Source: Labedella populi (GTDB lineage: Bacteria > Actinomycetota > Actinomycetes > Actinomycetales > Microbacteriaceae). Taken from it: a DNA stretch of 64,000 bases. The notes under the pieces were generated by a model that saw only the letters and a program-made list of their open reading frames with translations, had not been told where the DNA came from and made no database searches. Positions 28,284 to 36,202 of this stretch are shown piece by piece. How positions within the stretch are numbered: the stretch's first letter is position 1; each line of letters opens with the position of its first letter. The translations under genes and the position numbers were made by a program. The stretch is from the NCBI RefSeq assembly GCF_004078655.1, contig NZ_RZNC01000004.1:186001-250000 (forward strand), written 5' to 3'.

Positions 28284-28301
28284 CCCCCGGAAAACCGGGG
28301 G
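28284..28301 (-). terminator. Rho-independent terminator just after tRNA-Met
   Basis: CCCCCGG (28284-28290) and CCGGGGG (28295-28301) enclose AAAA. On the minus strand the hairpin is followed by TTTTG. It lies 10 bp past the tRNA-Met 3' end on the element side, so the element appears to supply a new terminator for the tRNA transcript. Confidence 0.85.
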
Positions 28302-28310
28302 TCCTAGTCT

Positions 28311-28355
28311 GTAGCAGGAGCGGGGCTCGAACCCGCGACCTCACGATTATGAGTC
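28311..28355 (-). repeat. Attachment site at intact tRNA-Met (45-bp direct repeat, copy 2)
   Basis: Identical to 19965-20009. It covers the 3' half of tRNA-Met from the anticodon stem to one base beyond the discriminator, so insertion left the tRNA gene intact. Confidence 0.93.
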
Positions 28356-28385
28356 GTGCGCTCTTACCAGCTGAGCTACCCTGCC
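28312..28385 (-). tRNA. tRNA-Met (anticodon CAT)
   Basis: A 74-nt cloverleaf: the 5' acceptor strand GGCAGGG pairs with TCCTGCT, the D arm is GCTCAGCTGGTAAGAGC, the anticodon loop is CTCATAA with a CACGA/TCGTG stem, and the T arm is GCGGGTTCGAGCCCCGC. The 3' half is the element attachment site. CCA is not encoded. An elongator type is likely from the acceptor and anticodon stems. Confidence 0.95.
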
Positions 28386-28416
28386 AGGCGATTCCCACGG
28401 TCGAGAGTGGAAAGCG

Positions 28417-28488
<72 letters not shown>

Positions 28489-28513
28489 GTGACCATCGAA
28501 ATGGCACCAGTCG

Positions 28514-28519
28514 AGGATA
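28514..28519 (-). promoter_or_regulatory. Possible -10 box of the tRNA-Thr-tRNA-Met transcript
   Basis: The minus strand reads GCTATCCTCGAC about 26 bp upstream of the tRNA-Thr 5' end. TATCCT fits an actinobacterial -10 box; no clear -35 element is seen. Confidence 0.35.
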
Positions 28520-28555
28520 GCATCCGCCGAACCTCTCTCCGCACACCCCCGCTCT

Positions 28556-28621
28556 CCCCCCTGAACACTTCCTCTGTGCACGAGTTTTCGCGCACAGAGG
28601 AAGTGTTTAAGCACAGAGGGG
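28556..28621. repeat. Long palindrome, copy 2, with partly duplicated right arm
   Basis: CCCCCCTGAACACTTCCTCTGTGC (28556-28579, six Cs leading) mirrors GCACAGAGGAAGTGTTTAA (28592-28610). The right arm is then followed by a second GCACAGAG and four Gs (28611-28621). It shares the core of the palindrome at 9236-9293. The stop codon of the amidohydrolase gene (28607-28609) lies inside it, as in the first copy. Confidence 0.8.
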
Positions 28622-30208
28622 TGAGGTGGGGGTGCCGTCGACGAGGGTGCGAAGGATCGGGATGGTCGCGAGGTCGACCGGGGTGGCCGTGAGCGGGTCG
28701 GCGGCGAGGACGACGAGGTCGGCGACGGCACCCTCGCGGATGATGCCGCGATCCGTCGCGCCGAGGGCGAGCGCGCCGGAGCGCGTGTAGGCGACGAGCG
28801 CCTCCTCGACGGACACCCGCTCATGCGGCTCGAAGACGGGGCCGTCGCCTGAGGGGGCCGAGCGCCACGTCGCCCAGACGAGGTTGGCGCGCGGGTCCAT
28901 CCCGGCGACCGGCCAGTCGGAACCGAAGACGGTGAGCACCCCGGCGTCGAGGACGTCGCGCGCGCGGAACCCCGTCGCCGCGCGGTCCTCCCCCAGTCGC
29001 GCGGCCCACGAGTCGGAGAGGTCCTCGTGCCGCCACTGCATGTGCAGCGGCTGCATCGACGCGACGACGCCGCTGCCCGCGAGCTTCTCGATGTCCGCAT
29101 CGGACAGGATCTCGAGGTGCTCGATGCGGCGGGGGCGTGCGGGATCGGCCGGCGGCAGTGCGGCGTAGGCGTCGAGCACCGCGTCGACGGCACGATCCCC
29201 GACCGCATGCGTCGTGAGTTGCAGACCCGCGGCGTCGTAGCGGCGGATGACCTCGCCGTACCGGCTCCAGTCGGGCCAGAAGCTCGCGCCTCCGTCTCCG
29301 TGCGCGTCGGGAGCGTGCAGCCAGGCGGTCCCGGTGTCGATGACGCCGTCGCTGAAGAGCTTGATCCCGGCGACGCGCCAGCGCCGACCGGCTCGCCCGG
29401 CGAGGGCGATGCGCTCGCGGACCGTCTCATCGTCATCTTCCGGGCGGTGCCAGAGGAAGACGTCGACGCGCAGGGTGAGCTCGCCGTCCCGCTCCATCGC
29501 GTCGAGCACGTCGAGCAGGCGCTCCGACCCATCCATGACGGCGCAGCCCGTCAGGCCGACCGCAGTGAAGCGCGCGAAGGTCGTCCGCAACAGCTCGCAC
29601 TCCTCGTCGAGCGACGGCTGCGGCGCAGCGGAGCCGACGAGGTCGTAGGCGGTCGGCTCGCGCAGCTCACCGGTGGGACGACCGTGCTCGTCGACGACGA
29701 CCTCTGAGGCGTCGGGGAACGCTCGCGCGCCGGTGACACCGGCGGCGTCGAGCGCGGCCCCCGTCGCGACAGCGGTGTGCAGGTCGTAGAACATCAGGAA
29801 CGCCGGAGCCCCGGCGACCGCCTCCTCGAGGAGATCACCCCGCACCGCGTGGCCGCCGAAGGCCGCATAGTCGAGGTTCCAGCCCCGCACCCATGCTCCG
29901 GCGCCCACACGCCGGGCCTCCGCGGCGAGCGCCTCGCGAAGCGAGTCGAGATCCGTCAGCCCGCCGAGGTCGATGCCGGCCGACAACCGTGCACCCCAGA
30001 GAGGGTGAGAGTGCGAGTCGATGAAACCGGGAAGGACGGCTCCGCCCTCGAGCTCGACGATCTCCGCGCCGTCCGGCGTCGCGGCGAGCACCTCGGCCGT
30101 ACTGCCGACCACGGTGATCCGCCCGTCGACGACCGCCACCGCCTCGGCGGTCGGTCGGTCCGGGTCCATCGTGCGGACCACTCCCGAGACGAAGCTGATA
30201 GCGGACAT
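28607..30208 (-). CDS. Amidohydrolase family protein (YtcJ-like, amidohydrolase_3)
   Basis: A 533-residue metal-dependent hydrolase. PGFIDSHSHPLW near residue 62 carries the metal ligand His-x-His, KLFSDGVIDTGTAW gives the carbamylated-Lys/Asp region, and THAVGDRAVDAVLDAY and FGSDWPV supply further ligands. This is the YtcJ-type amidohydrolase_3 layout; substrates of the family include amides and cyclic amides and cannot be read from sequence. The ATG at 30208 has GGGAGAG upstream; the longer frame to 30958 is Glu/Arg/His-rich shadow. The C-terminal PLCA is encoded by the palindrome. Confidence 0.9.
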   Translation of the reverse strand: MSAISFVSGVVRTMDPDRPTAEAVAVVDGRITVVGSTAEVLAATPDGAEIVELEGGAVLPGFIDSHSHPLWGARLSAGIDLGGLTDLDSLREALAAEARRVGAGAWVRGWNLDYAAFGGHAVRGDLLEEAVAGAPAFLMFYDLHTAVATGAALDAAGVTGARAFPDASEVVVDEHGRPTGELREPTAYDLVGSAAPQPSLDEECELLRTTFARFTAVGLTGCAVMDGSERLLDVLDAMERDGELTLRVDVFLWHRPEDDDETVRERIALAGRAGRRWRVAGIKLFSDGVIDTGTAWLHAPDAHGDGGASFWPDWSRYGEVIRRYDAAGLQLTTHAVGDRAVDAVLDAYAALPPADPARPRRIEHLEILSDADIEKLAGSGVVASMQPLHMQWRHEDLSDSWAARLGEDRAATGFRARDVLDAGVLTVFGSDWPVAGMDPRANLVWATWRSAPSGDGPVFEPHERVSVEEALVAYTRSGALALGATDRGIIREGAVADLVVLAADPLTATPVDLATIPILRTLVDGTPTSPLCA

Positions 30209-30319
30209 GCGCTCTCCCGTCGTTGTCGACCCTCGAGCCCATCCTGGCAGCGCACCCGCCGCGAGCGTCACCGACCCGCGACGTCCTCCGGGTATCGCTC
30301 GTGCCGGTAGCGTGGTCCG

Positions 30320-30982
30320 GTGACCGCCGAGCCCTCCGATCAGACCCCGTCCGCCGCGTCCCCGGAGCCCGCTCCCCCGGTGCACGCCGTGGCTCCTCCG
30401 CACTCGCTCGTCGAGGACGTCTTCGCTCTCGTGATCGGAACGCTCATGGTGTCGTTCGGCCTCGCGCTGCTCACCGCGTCCGGTGCCGTCACGGGCGGCG
30501 TCGCGGGTGTCGCGATCCTCGCCAGCTACGTCTCGCCGTTGCCGTTCGGCGTCTGGTTCGTGCTTCTCAATGCACCGTTCTTCGTCCTCGCCGTCCTCCG
30601 GATGGGGTGGGCATTCACAGTCAAGACGATCGTCACGGTGGTGCTCGTGTCGCTGTTCTCGAGCCTGCACCCTCTCATGCTGGATCTCGACGCCGTCCAA
30701 CCCGTGTACGGAGTCCTCTTCGGGAGCGCCGTGACGGGAGTCGGCTTCATCGTGCTGTTCCGCCACCGCGCGAGCGTCGGCGGCATCTCGATCCTCTGCC
30801 TCTACCTGCAGGACCGCTTCGGGTGGCGGGCCGGCTACCTGCAGATGGGGTTCGACGCGGTCATCGTGCTGTCCTCCGTCTTCGTCGTCCCCCTTCCACT
30901 GCTCGTGCTCTCGTTCACCGGTGCGGTCGTCCTGAACCTCGTGATCGCGCTCAATCACCGCCCGAACCGCTACCTGGCCTGA
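30320..30982 (+). CDS. YitT-family membrane protein
   Basis: A 220-residue membrane protein with a Pro-rich N-terminus and five or six hydrophobic segments, among them GTLMVSFGLALLTASGAVTG, LPFGVWFVLLNAPFFVLAV and YGVLFGSAVTGVGFIVLF. This pattern matches YitT/DUF161 proteins of uncertain function. It starts with GTG at 30320 next to tccggtg. It is divergent from the amidohydrolase gene by 111 bp. Confidence 0.8.
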   Translation: MTAEPSDQTPSAASPEPAPPVHAVAPPHSLVEDVFALVIGTLMVSFGLALLTASGAVTGGVAGVAILASYVSPLPFGVWFVLLNAPFFVLAVLRMGWAFTVKTIVTVVLVSLFSSLHPLMLDLDAVQPVYGVLFGSAVTGVGFIVLFRHRASVGGISILCLYLQDRFGWRAGYLQMGFDAVIVLSSVFVVPLPLLVLSFTGAVVLNLVIALNHRPNRYLA

Positions 30983-31018
30983 CCCGGCACCTCACTCCCG
31001 CCGCCCTTTCCCCGCGTC

Positions 31019-31080
31019 TTGCGTACGCAAAGGACAACCGCGGGTGTAATTACGGCCGCAGTTGCCCGTTGCGTACGCAA
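31019..31080. promoter_or_regulatory. Two perfect TTGCGTACGCAA operators upstream of the alpha-glucosidase
   Basis: TTGCGTACGCAA, a perfect 12-bp palindrome, occurs at 31019-31030 and again at 31069-31080, exactly 50 bp apart. GTAATTAC (31045-31052) lies between them. The pattern is that of a LacI-family repressor bound to two sites with DNA looping. The alpha-glucosidase starts 105 bp further on. The cognate repressor gene is not in the window. Confidence 0.85.
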
Positions 31081-31185
31081 TTGGCGGGAGGTCACCGGGT
31101 GCGACGTCGCCCTGATCGGGACGAACCGCCCGAGACGTTGTCAACAGCGGTCGGGTACTCGCTCGCCGGCCCGTAAAATCGAGAC

Positions 31186-32934
31186 ATGACGACGGCCGAC
31201 GCTTCGACGACCTCTCGGGACGGCTTCGCCGCTCCCTCCGCAGCCGGTAGGGAATGGTGGCGCAGCGCCGTCATCTACCAGATCTACCCGCGCTCGTTCG
31301 CGGACGGCGACGGCGACGGCATCGGCGACCTCGCCGGTATCCGCTCACGACTCGGCTCCCTCGCGACGCTCGGCGTGGACGCGGTCTGGCTCTCGCCCTT
31401 CATGACGAGCCCGCAGAAGGACGCCGGGTACGACGTGGCCGACTACTGCGACGTCGACCCGCTCTTCGGAACCCTCGAGGACTTCGACCTCATGACGGCG
31501 GAGGCGCACCGGCTCGGCATCCGGGTCATCGTCGACCTCGTCCCGAATCACTCGTCCGACGCCCACCCGTGGTTCCAGGCCGCCCTCGCGGCGGCCCCCG
31601 GCTCCACCGAACGTGCGCGTTACCTCTTCCGCGACGGGAAGGGCGAGGACGGCTCCCTGCCGCCGAACAACTGGCAATCGGTCTTCGGCGGCCCGGCATG
31701 GACCCGCACGACCGATCCCGACGGCACCCCCGGGCAGTGGTACCTGCACCTCTTCGACGCGAGCCAGCCCGACTTCGACTGGACCAACGACGAGGTCCGC
31801 GAGATGTTCCGCGACGTGCTGCGCTTCTGGCTCGATCGCGGCGTCGACGGCTTCCGCGTCGACGTCGCACACGGGATGATCAAGGCCGACGGGCTCCCCG
31901 ACTACACACCCCCCGCCGACGGCGGCAGCATGGGCGGCGCCGGAGGCATCGCCCTCGAGCCGGGCATCTCCGACGACGTCGAGGAGAGCCCCGGTGCACC
32001 GTACTGGGCGCAAGAAGGGGTGCACGAGATCTTCCGCGACTGGCACGAGGTGCTCGCCGCATACGAAGGCGACCGCGTGCTGTGCGCCGAGGCCTGGGTC
32101 GACCCGCTCGCCAAGATGGCGCTGTGGGTGCGTCCGGACGAGATGCACCAGGCGTTCAACTTCCCGTACCTCGAGACGCCGTGGGCGGCTGCGCCGCTGC
32201 GGGCGGTCATCGACGAGTCGATCGCCGCGTTCTCCGCCGTCGGCGCCCCGAGCACGTGGGTGCTGTCGAACCACGACGTCGTGCGTCACGCCTCCCGGCT
32301 CGCCCTCACCGCGGAGAACCCTCAGGGGCACGGCATCGGCCCGCGGTCGCCGGGTCAGCCGGACGCCGTCGTCGGACTCGCCCGGGCTCGGGCCGCATCC
32401 ATGCTCATGCTCGCGCTCCCGGGCGGTGCCTACATCTACCAGGGCGAGGAACTCGGGCTGCCCGAGGCCGTCGACCTGCCGGACGACTCGCGGCAGGACC
32501 CGACGTGGTTCCGCACGAAGGGCGAGCGCTACGGTCGAGACGGGTGCCGCGTGCCGATTCCGTGGGAGTCGGCCGCCCCCGCCTACGGGTTCAACGACTC
32601 GGGCGCGTCCTGGTTGCCGCAGCCGGACGAGTGGGCGGACCTCGCGCGCGACGCGCAGGAGGACGTCCCCGGAACGACGCTCGAGCTCTACCGGACGGCG
32701 CTGCACCTCCGCCGGGAGCACGCGCTCGGCTACGGACGCCTCGAGTGGGTCGAGGGACTGCCCGCCGACGTGCTCGGCTTCGTCTCGAACGACGTGGTCG
32801 TGTTCGCGAACGTCGGGACGACCGACGTTCCGGTGCCGGAGGCGTTCCTCGACACCGGACTGCTCCTCGCGAGCGGACCCTTCGACGGCACGACCCTTCC
32901 GGGCGACACGACGGTCTGGTTCCGCCTGGCCTGA
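31186..32934 (+). CDS. GH13 alpha-glucosidase (oligo-1,6-/sucrose-type)
   Basis: Hydrolyses terminal alpha-glucosidic bonds of maltose- or isomaltose-like sugars in the cytoplasm. The 582-residue protein shows the GH13 catalytic triad: Asp226 in GFRVDVAHG, Glu302 in LCAEAWVD, and Asp364 in LSNHDVVRH. The N-terminal AVIYQIYPRSFADGDGDGIGDL and DLVPNHSS are also typical; it is most like subfamily GH13_30 or 31. There is no signal peptide. Two TTGCGTACGCAA operators lie upstream, so maltodextrin-type repression is likely. No transport genes are adjacent. Confidence 0.93.
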   Translation: MTTADASTTSRDGFAAPSAAGREWWRSAVIYQIYPRSFADGDGDGIGDLAGIRSRLGSLATLGVDAVWLSPFMTSPQKDAGYDVADYCDVDPLFGTLEDFDLMTAEAHRLGIRVIVDLVPNHSSDAHPWFQAALAAAPGSTERARYLFRDGKGEDGSLPPNNWQSVFGGPAWTRTTDPDGTPGQWYLHLFDASQPDFDWTNDEVREMFRDVLRFWLDRGVDGFRVDVAHGMIKADGLPDYTPPADGGSMGGAGGIALEPGISDDVEESPGAPYWAQEGVHEIFRDWHEVLAAYEGDRVLCAEAWVDPLAKMALWVRPDEMHQAFNFPYLETPWAAAPLRAVIDESIAAFSAVGAPSTWVLSNHDVVRHASRLALTAENPQGHGIGPRSPGQPDAVVGLARARAASMLMLALPGGAYIYQGEELGLPEAVDLPDDSRQDPTWFRTKGERYGRDGCRVPIPWESAAPAYGFNDSGASWLPQPDEWADLARDAQEDVPGTTLELYRTALHLRREHALGYGRLEWVEGLPADVLGFVSNDVVVFANVGTTDVPVPEAFLDTGLLLASGPFDGTTLPGDTTVWFRLA

Positions 32935-33015
32935 CGCGGTCGGCGAGTCCGTCGAAGTGGATCACGGCACCATACCGTTACGACCCTTCGACAGCCTCAG
33001 GGACCGAAGAGGGCA

Positions 33016-33031
33016 CCGCCTCGAGAGGCGG
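33016..33031. terminator. Hairpin between convergent genes
   Basis: CCGCCTC (33016-33022) and GAGGCGG (33025-33031) form a compact hairpin between the alpha-glucosidase and the M23 gene. There is no T-run, so it is only a possible bidirectional terminator. Confidence 0.4.
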
Positions 33032-33039
33032 AGGCCGCG

Positions 33040-34734
33040 TCAGTTCGTGTTGGCGTAGAGCCAGTCGAGCGGGTCGACGTGCTCGGTGCCGCCGAGGAGG
33101 ATCTCGAAGTGGAGGTGCGGGCCCGTCGAGCGACCCGTGTTGCCCGTCTGCCCGATGACCTGGCCGACCGTGACCGGGTCGCCGACCTGGACGGTACGCG
33201 ACCCATTGATCATGTGGCCGTAGAGGCTGCGGACGACCTGGCCGTCGATGACGTGCTCGATGACGATTTTGACGCCGAATGCTCCACCGGAGTCGGTGGA
33301 TTCGATGACGATACCGTCGGCGATCGACTGGATGGGAGCGCCGTAGCCGGGGTTGAAGTCCTGACCCTTGTGGTTGGTGCTGCAGCCGATCGGGCAACCG
33401 GGACGAGCGCCGTAACCGCTGCCGATGTGCACTCCGACCGCGAAGGGCCACTGGACGGTGCCGTTCGGGTCGTTCGAGAACGTCGCCTCCGGCTGGATGC
33501 CGAGGGCCTTCGCGGCCTCGATCGCCGACATGGCGCCGTAGGAGTCGCGCTTGACGGTCTCCATGGCGGTCGCACCGGACGCCGCGACGGTCTGCGTCTG
33601 CCCCGTGGAGGTCGACGTCGAGTCGCCCTGGGTCACGAGCACCTTCTGAGCGGCGACGTCATCTGCCGACAGCAGCGCGTTGGCCGGGAGCGAGGTCGCG
33701 AGCGTGAGGAGGCCGGCGACGCTGAAGGCCGCGAAGCTGAAGGACTTCGCGGCGACACGGCCGGCACGGTGGCGCCGCGAGACAGCCGGTGCCGGGGCCG
33801 GCGCCGCCGACACGCTCGCGGCGGCGGCGACGGGCGCGATGAGCTCGGTGCGCGGCACGAAGACGGGACGCTCGTCCTGCTCGGTCAGGTGCCCGACCGC
33901 CACGACCGACGTCGTGGTCTCCATGTCGATGTGCTCGACGTGAAGCGTCGCGACGTCGAGGATCGGGGCGGCGGAGCGCGTGTCCTCGGAGTCGAGCACG
34001 ATCGTCGGCGAGACACTCGCGATGACCGGTTCGACGGGGACGTCCTCGATCATGACGGCGACGGCTTCGCGCTCGTCGACGATGGCATTGTGGGAGGCGA
34101 CGTCCGCCGGGTCGTCCTGCACGATCGTGAACGACTCGCTCGAGTCGGTGGACTCGGCCGCGACGACGAGGTCCGACGGGGTGGCCGCGACCGGGGCCGA
34201 TTCGAGCGTCGCCCGGGGCTCGAACGTGAGGAGCGGGATGTCCTCGGCGGACTCGGAGCGCGCCGAGCGCCGAGCACGGCGCGAGACGAGGGGCAGCGCC
34301 TCGGTCTCGTCGAGCGCGCTCGACTCGAGGGAGACGACCTGACGTGCACGGCGCGCACGGCGCGAGAGGACGACGGTTTTCTCGAGGTCGTGCTCGGTGC
34401 GCGTCCCCATCCAGTCGCTCACGATGTTGTCGGGCACGGAGTCGGCCGCTGCGAGGCTGCGACGTGCACGCCGACCGAGCGTCACCTGCTGCTCGTCAGG
34501 GCCGGAGACGGGAGCGTCGGCCACGCCGCGCGTGTCGGACGAGACGGAAACGATCCGACGAGCCCTCCGCTCCGAACGGTTGGCGGGAAGCGTCGACTCC
34601 GGTTCGGTGCGGGCCTCAGCACTCAGCGGAGCGGCGCCGGACTCCGGGGTCGCCTCGAACCCGTCGGCCGCAGGGGTGCGGCGGTTGCGGACGCGGCGGA
34701 GCGGCGCGTCATCACCGGGGAGGCTGGCTGGCAC
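33040..34734 (-). CDS. M23 family endopeptidase with long charged N-terminal region
   Basis: A 564-residue protein starting with GTG at 34734. Residues 1-330 are charged and contain at least four basic RRARR motifs (ERRARRIVSV, GRRARRSLAA, SRRARRARQVVSL, SRRARRSARS). A membrane segment (FSFAAFSVAGLLTLATSLPA) near residue 335 is followed by an extracytoplasmic M23 domain: CSTNHKGQDFNPGYG with the HxxxD ligand, VRSLYGHMING, and GPHLHFEILLG with the HxH pair. It cuts peptidoglycan cross-links. The RRARR repeats on the cytoplasmic side are unusual; their role is unknown. Confidence 0.86.
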   Translation of the reverse strand: MPASLPGDDAPLRRVRNRRTPAADGFEATPESGAAPLSAEARTEPESTLPANRSERRARRIVSVSSDTRGVADAPVSGPDEQQVTLGRRARRSLAAADSVPDNIVSDWMGTRTEHDLEKTVVLSRRARRARQVVSLESSALDETEALPLVSRRARRSARSESAEDIPLLTFEPRATLESAPVAATPSDLVVAAESTDSSESFTIVQDDPADVASHNAIVDEREAVAVMIEDVPVEPVIASVSPTIVLDSEDTRSAAPILDVATLHVEHIDMETTTSVVAVGHLTEQDERPVFVPRTELIAPVAAAASVSAAPAPAPAVSRRHRAGRVAAKSFSFAAFSVAGLLTLATSLPANALLSADDVAAQKVLVTQGDSTSTSTGQTQTVAASGATAMETVKRDSYGAMSAIEAAKALGIQPEATFSNDPNGTVQWPFAVGVHIGSGYGARPGCPIGCSTNHKGQDFNPGYGAPIQSIADGIVIESTDSGGAFGVKIVIEHVIDGQVVRSLYGHMINGSRTVQVGDPVTVGQVIGQTGNTGRSTGPHLHFEILLGGTEHVDPLDWLYANTN

Positions 34735-34992
34735 GGAGCGATGGATCCTTTGGAACAGAGCGGGCAGGCAGAACGAACGAACGTGCGCGGGCGCGGCGCG
34801 AGCGCCTCGCCCGACGACCTACTCGGAGGAGAAATGGCGGGTTGTCGGGTCGTCTTACATCACTGATGTGTAACGAATTCATCAAGAATAACGGGGTTGC
34901 GCTGAGAAAGCCAATGCGAGATGGCCTCGGTTTTGCTCCAGATTCGTGTCGAAAGCACGAGAAAAGCCCGGTCCATCCATGTTTCGCGTCGT
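34735..34992. promoter_or_regulatory. Long leader of the M23 endopeptidase gene
   Basis: A 258-bp gene-free stretch, AT-richer than the surroundings. On the minus strand TTGGCT and, 17-18 bp downstream, TATTCT (near 34885-34910) resemble a promoter, giving a 5' leader of over 150 nt. No known riboswitch is recognised. A leader of this length fits post-transcriptional control of a cell-wall hydrolase. Confidence 0.4.
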
Positions 34993-35799
34993 TCACCCGT
35001 GAGAAGCCTCCGAGACACGTTCATGGAGGAAATCGAACAGGCCGGGCGTGGCGGCGATGGTGAGTCGACGATTGCTCGGGGCGCCCGCGCGACCTTCCAC
35101 CCGGGCGCCCGCTTCGCGGGCGATGAGCGCACCCGCCGCTTGGTCCCAGGCATTGAGGCCGGACTCGTAGTACCCGTCGAGTCGGCCGCACGCCACAGCG
35201 CACAGATCGAGCGCGGCAGCGCCGATGCGCCGGATGTCGCGGACCTCGGCGATGAGCGACTCGACGACCGCCGCCTGGCGCACCCGCTTCTCGGCCGCGT
35301 AGCCGAAGCCGGTCCCGATGAGCGCGAGTTCGGGCCGCACATCCGGATTGACGACAAGCCGCTCGTCTCCCCGGAAGGCACCGTGACCGACAGCCGTGCG
35401 GAAGAGTTCCGACTTGGCCGGGGCGAAGACGACTCCGGCGAGCGCCGACCAGGTGCTCGGGTCGGGTTCCCCCTCGACGACCGCGATGCTCACGCAGTAG
35501 TCGGGGATGCCGTAGAGGTAGTTGACCGTGCCGTCGATCGGGTCCACGACCCACGTGAGTCCGCTCGAGCCGCCCTCCGCACCGGACTCCTCTCCGAGGA
35601 AGGCATCGGCCGGCCGGACGTCGGCGAGTCGTGAGCGGATGAGGGTCTCGACCTCGCGGTCGGCCTCCGTGACCACGTCCTCGAGCGACGACTTGGACGC
35701 CGCGATCGACACGCCCTCGACTCGACGCGTGAACGCGAGCTCCCCCGCCTCTCGTGCGATCGACTCGGCGATGTCCCTTAGTTCGAGCACTCCGGTCAT
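34993..35799 (-). CDS. Inositol monophosphatase family protein
   Basis: A 268-residue Mg-dependent phosphatase. The family metal-binding sites are present: FLGEES near residue 68, WVVDPIDGTVNYLYG near 80-95, and GLNAWDQAAGALIAREAG near 215-232. Members act on inositol-1-phosphate, histidinol phosphate, or fructose-1,6-bisphosphate and PAP; the sequence does not decide. A histidinol-phosphatase (HisN) type is a possibility in Actinobacteria. The start ATG is at 35799. It is upstream of the M23 gene on the same strand. Confidence 0.9.
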   Translation of the reverse strand: MTGVLELRDIAESIAREAGELAFTRRVEGVSIAASKSSLEDVVTEADREVETLIRSRLADVRPADAFLGEESGAEGGSSGLTWVVDPIDGTVNYLYGIPDYCVSIAVVEGEPDPSTWSALAGVVFAPAKSELFRTAVGHGAFRGDERLVVNPDVRPELALIGTGFGYAAEKRVRQAAVVESLIAEVRDIRRIGAAALDLCAVACGRLDGYYESGLNAWDQAAGALIAREAGARVEGRAGAPSNRRLTIAATPGLFDFLHERVSEASHG

Positions 35800-36000
35800 G
35801 TCGGTCTCCTCACGTCAGCGGCCGGCCCGCACGGCCGAGCGACTCCAGGGTACCGGGGCCCCTCGACGAGCGGATGGCCTCGCGGACGGCCGGATGGTCG
35901 GGGAGGCGGCACGGACGGCGCGACCGAGCGGAAACGGGCCGGACAGGGAGGCAGCCCCCCGCCCGTCCGGGAGGACGTGCGGGGGGCTGTCGTGGTCTGG

Positions 36001-36082
36001 TGGCGAGTGAGGGATTCGAACCCCCGAATGCTGAGCAGTCTGATTTACAGTCAGATCCCTTTGGCCGCTTGGGTAACTCGCC
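36001..36082 (-). tRNA. tRNA-Tyr (anticodon GTA)
   Basis: An 82-nt class II tRNA with a long variable arm: acceptor GGCGAGT/ACTCGCC with discriminator A, anticodon loop CTGTAAA (GTA), and T arm GGGGGTTCGAATCCCTC. It is about 7.5 kb from tRNA-Thr on the same strand. In many Micrococcales the Tyr, Thr and Met tRNA genes are adjacent, so the gap here suggests later insertion. Confidence 0.95.
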
Positions 36083-36202
36083 AGATGCGCTTCCGACCGT
36101 ACTTGTTCAGCCAACCGAACGCGCCGCAAGAAATACTACCCCGGAGCCGGGAGGCTGCGAAATCCGCGCCGCCCGGCGCCCACCGGCGTGTCTCGCGTTC
36201 TC

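Larger units (their letters stand above)
19965..28355. mobile_element. Integrative element (about 8.4 kb) in tRNA-Met(CAT)
   Basis: The element is bounded by 45-bp perfect direct repeats derived from tRNA-Met, carries a tyrosine recombinase (24624-25853), and has matching 19-bp arm-like sites inside both ends. The interior is more AT-rich than the host genes. Cargo is the S8 peptidase/AAA ATPase operon, a helical gene upstream of it, a frameshifted PD-(D/E)XK-like gene, an orphan AbiEi antitoxin and a Cys-rich unknown. No conjugation, FtsK/TraB or replication gene is seen, so it is probably an immobilised or mobilisable remnant of an actinobacterial integrative element. Confidence 0.9.

Noticed and set aside
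28607-30958. 783-codon version of the amidohydrolase
   Set aside because: The upstream 250 codons are Glu/His/Arg-rich and lie opposite the YitT-like gene; the ATG at 30208 has a good ribosome site.
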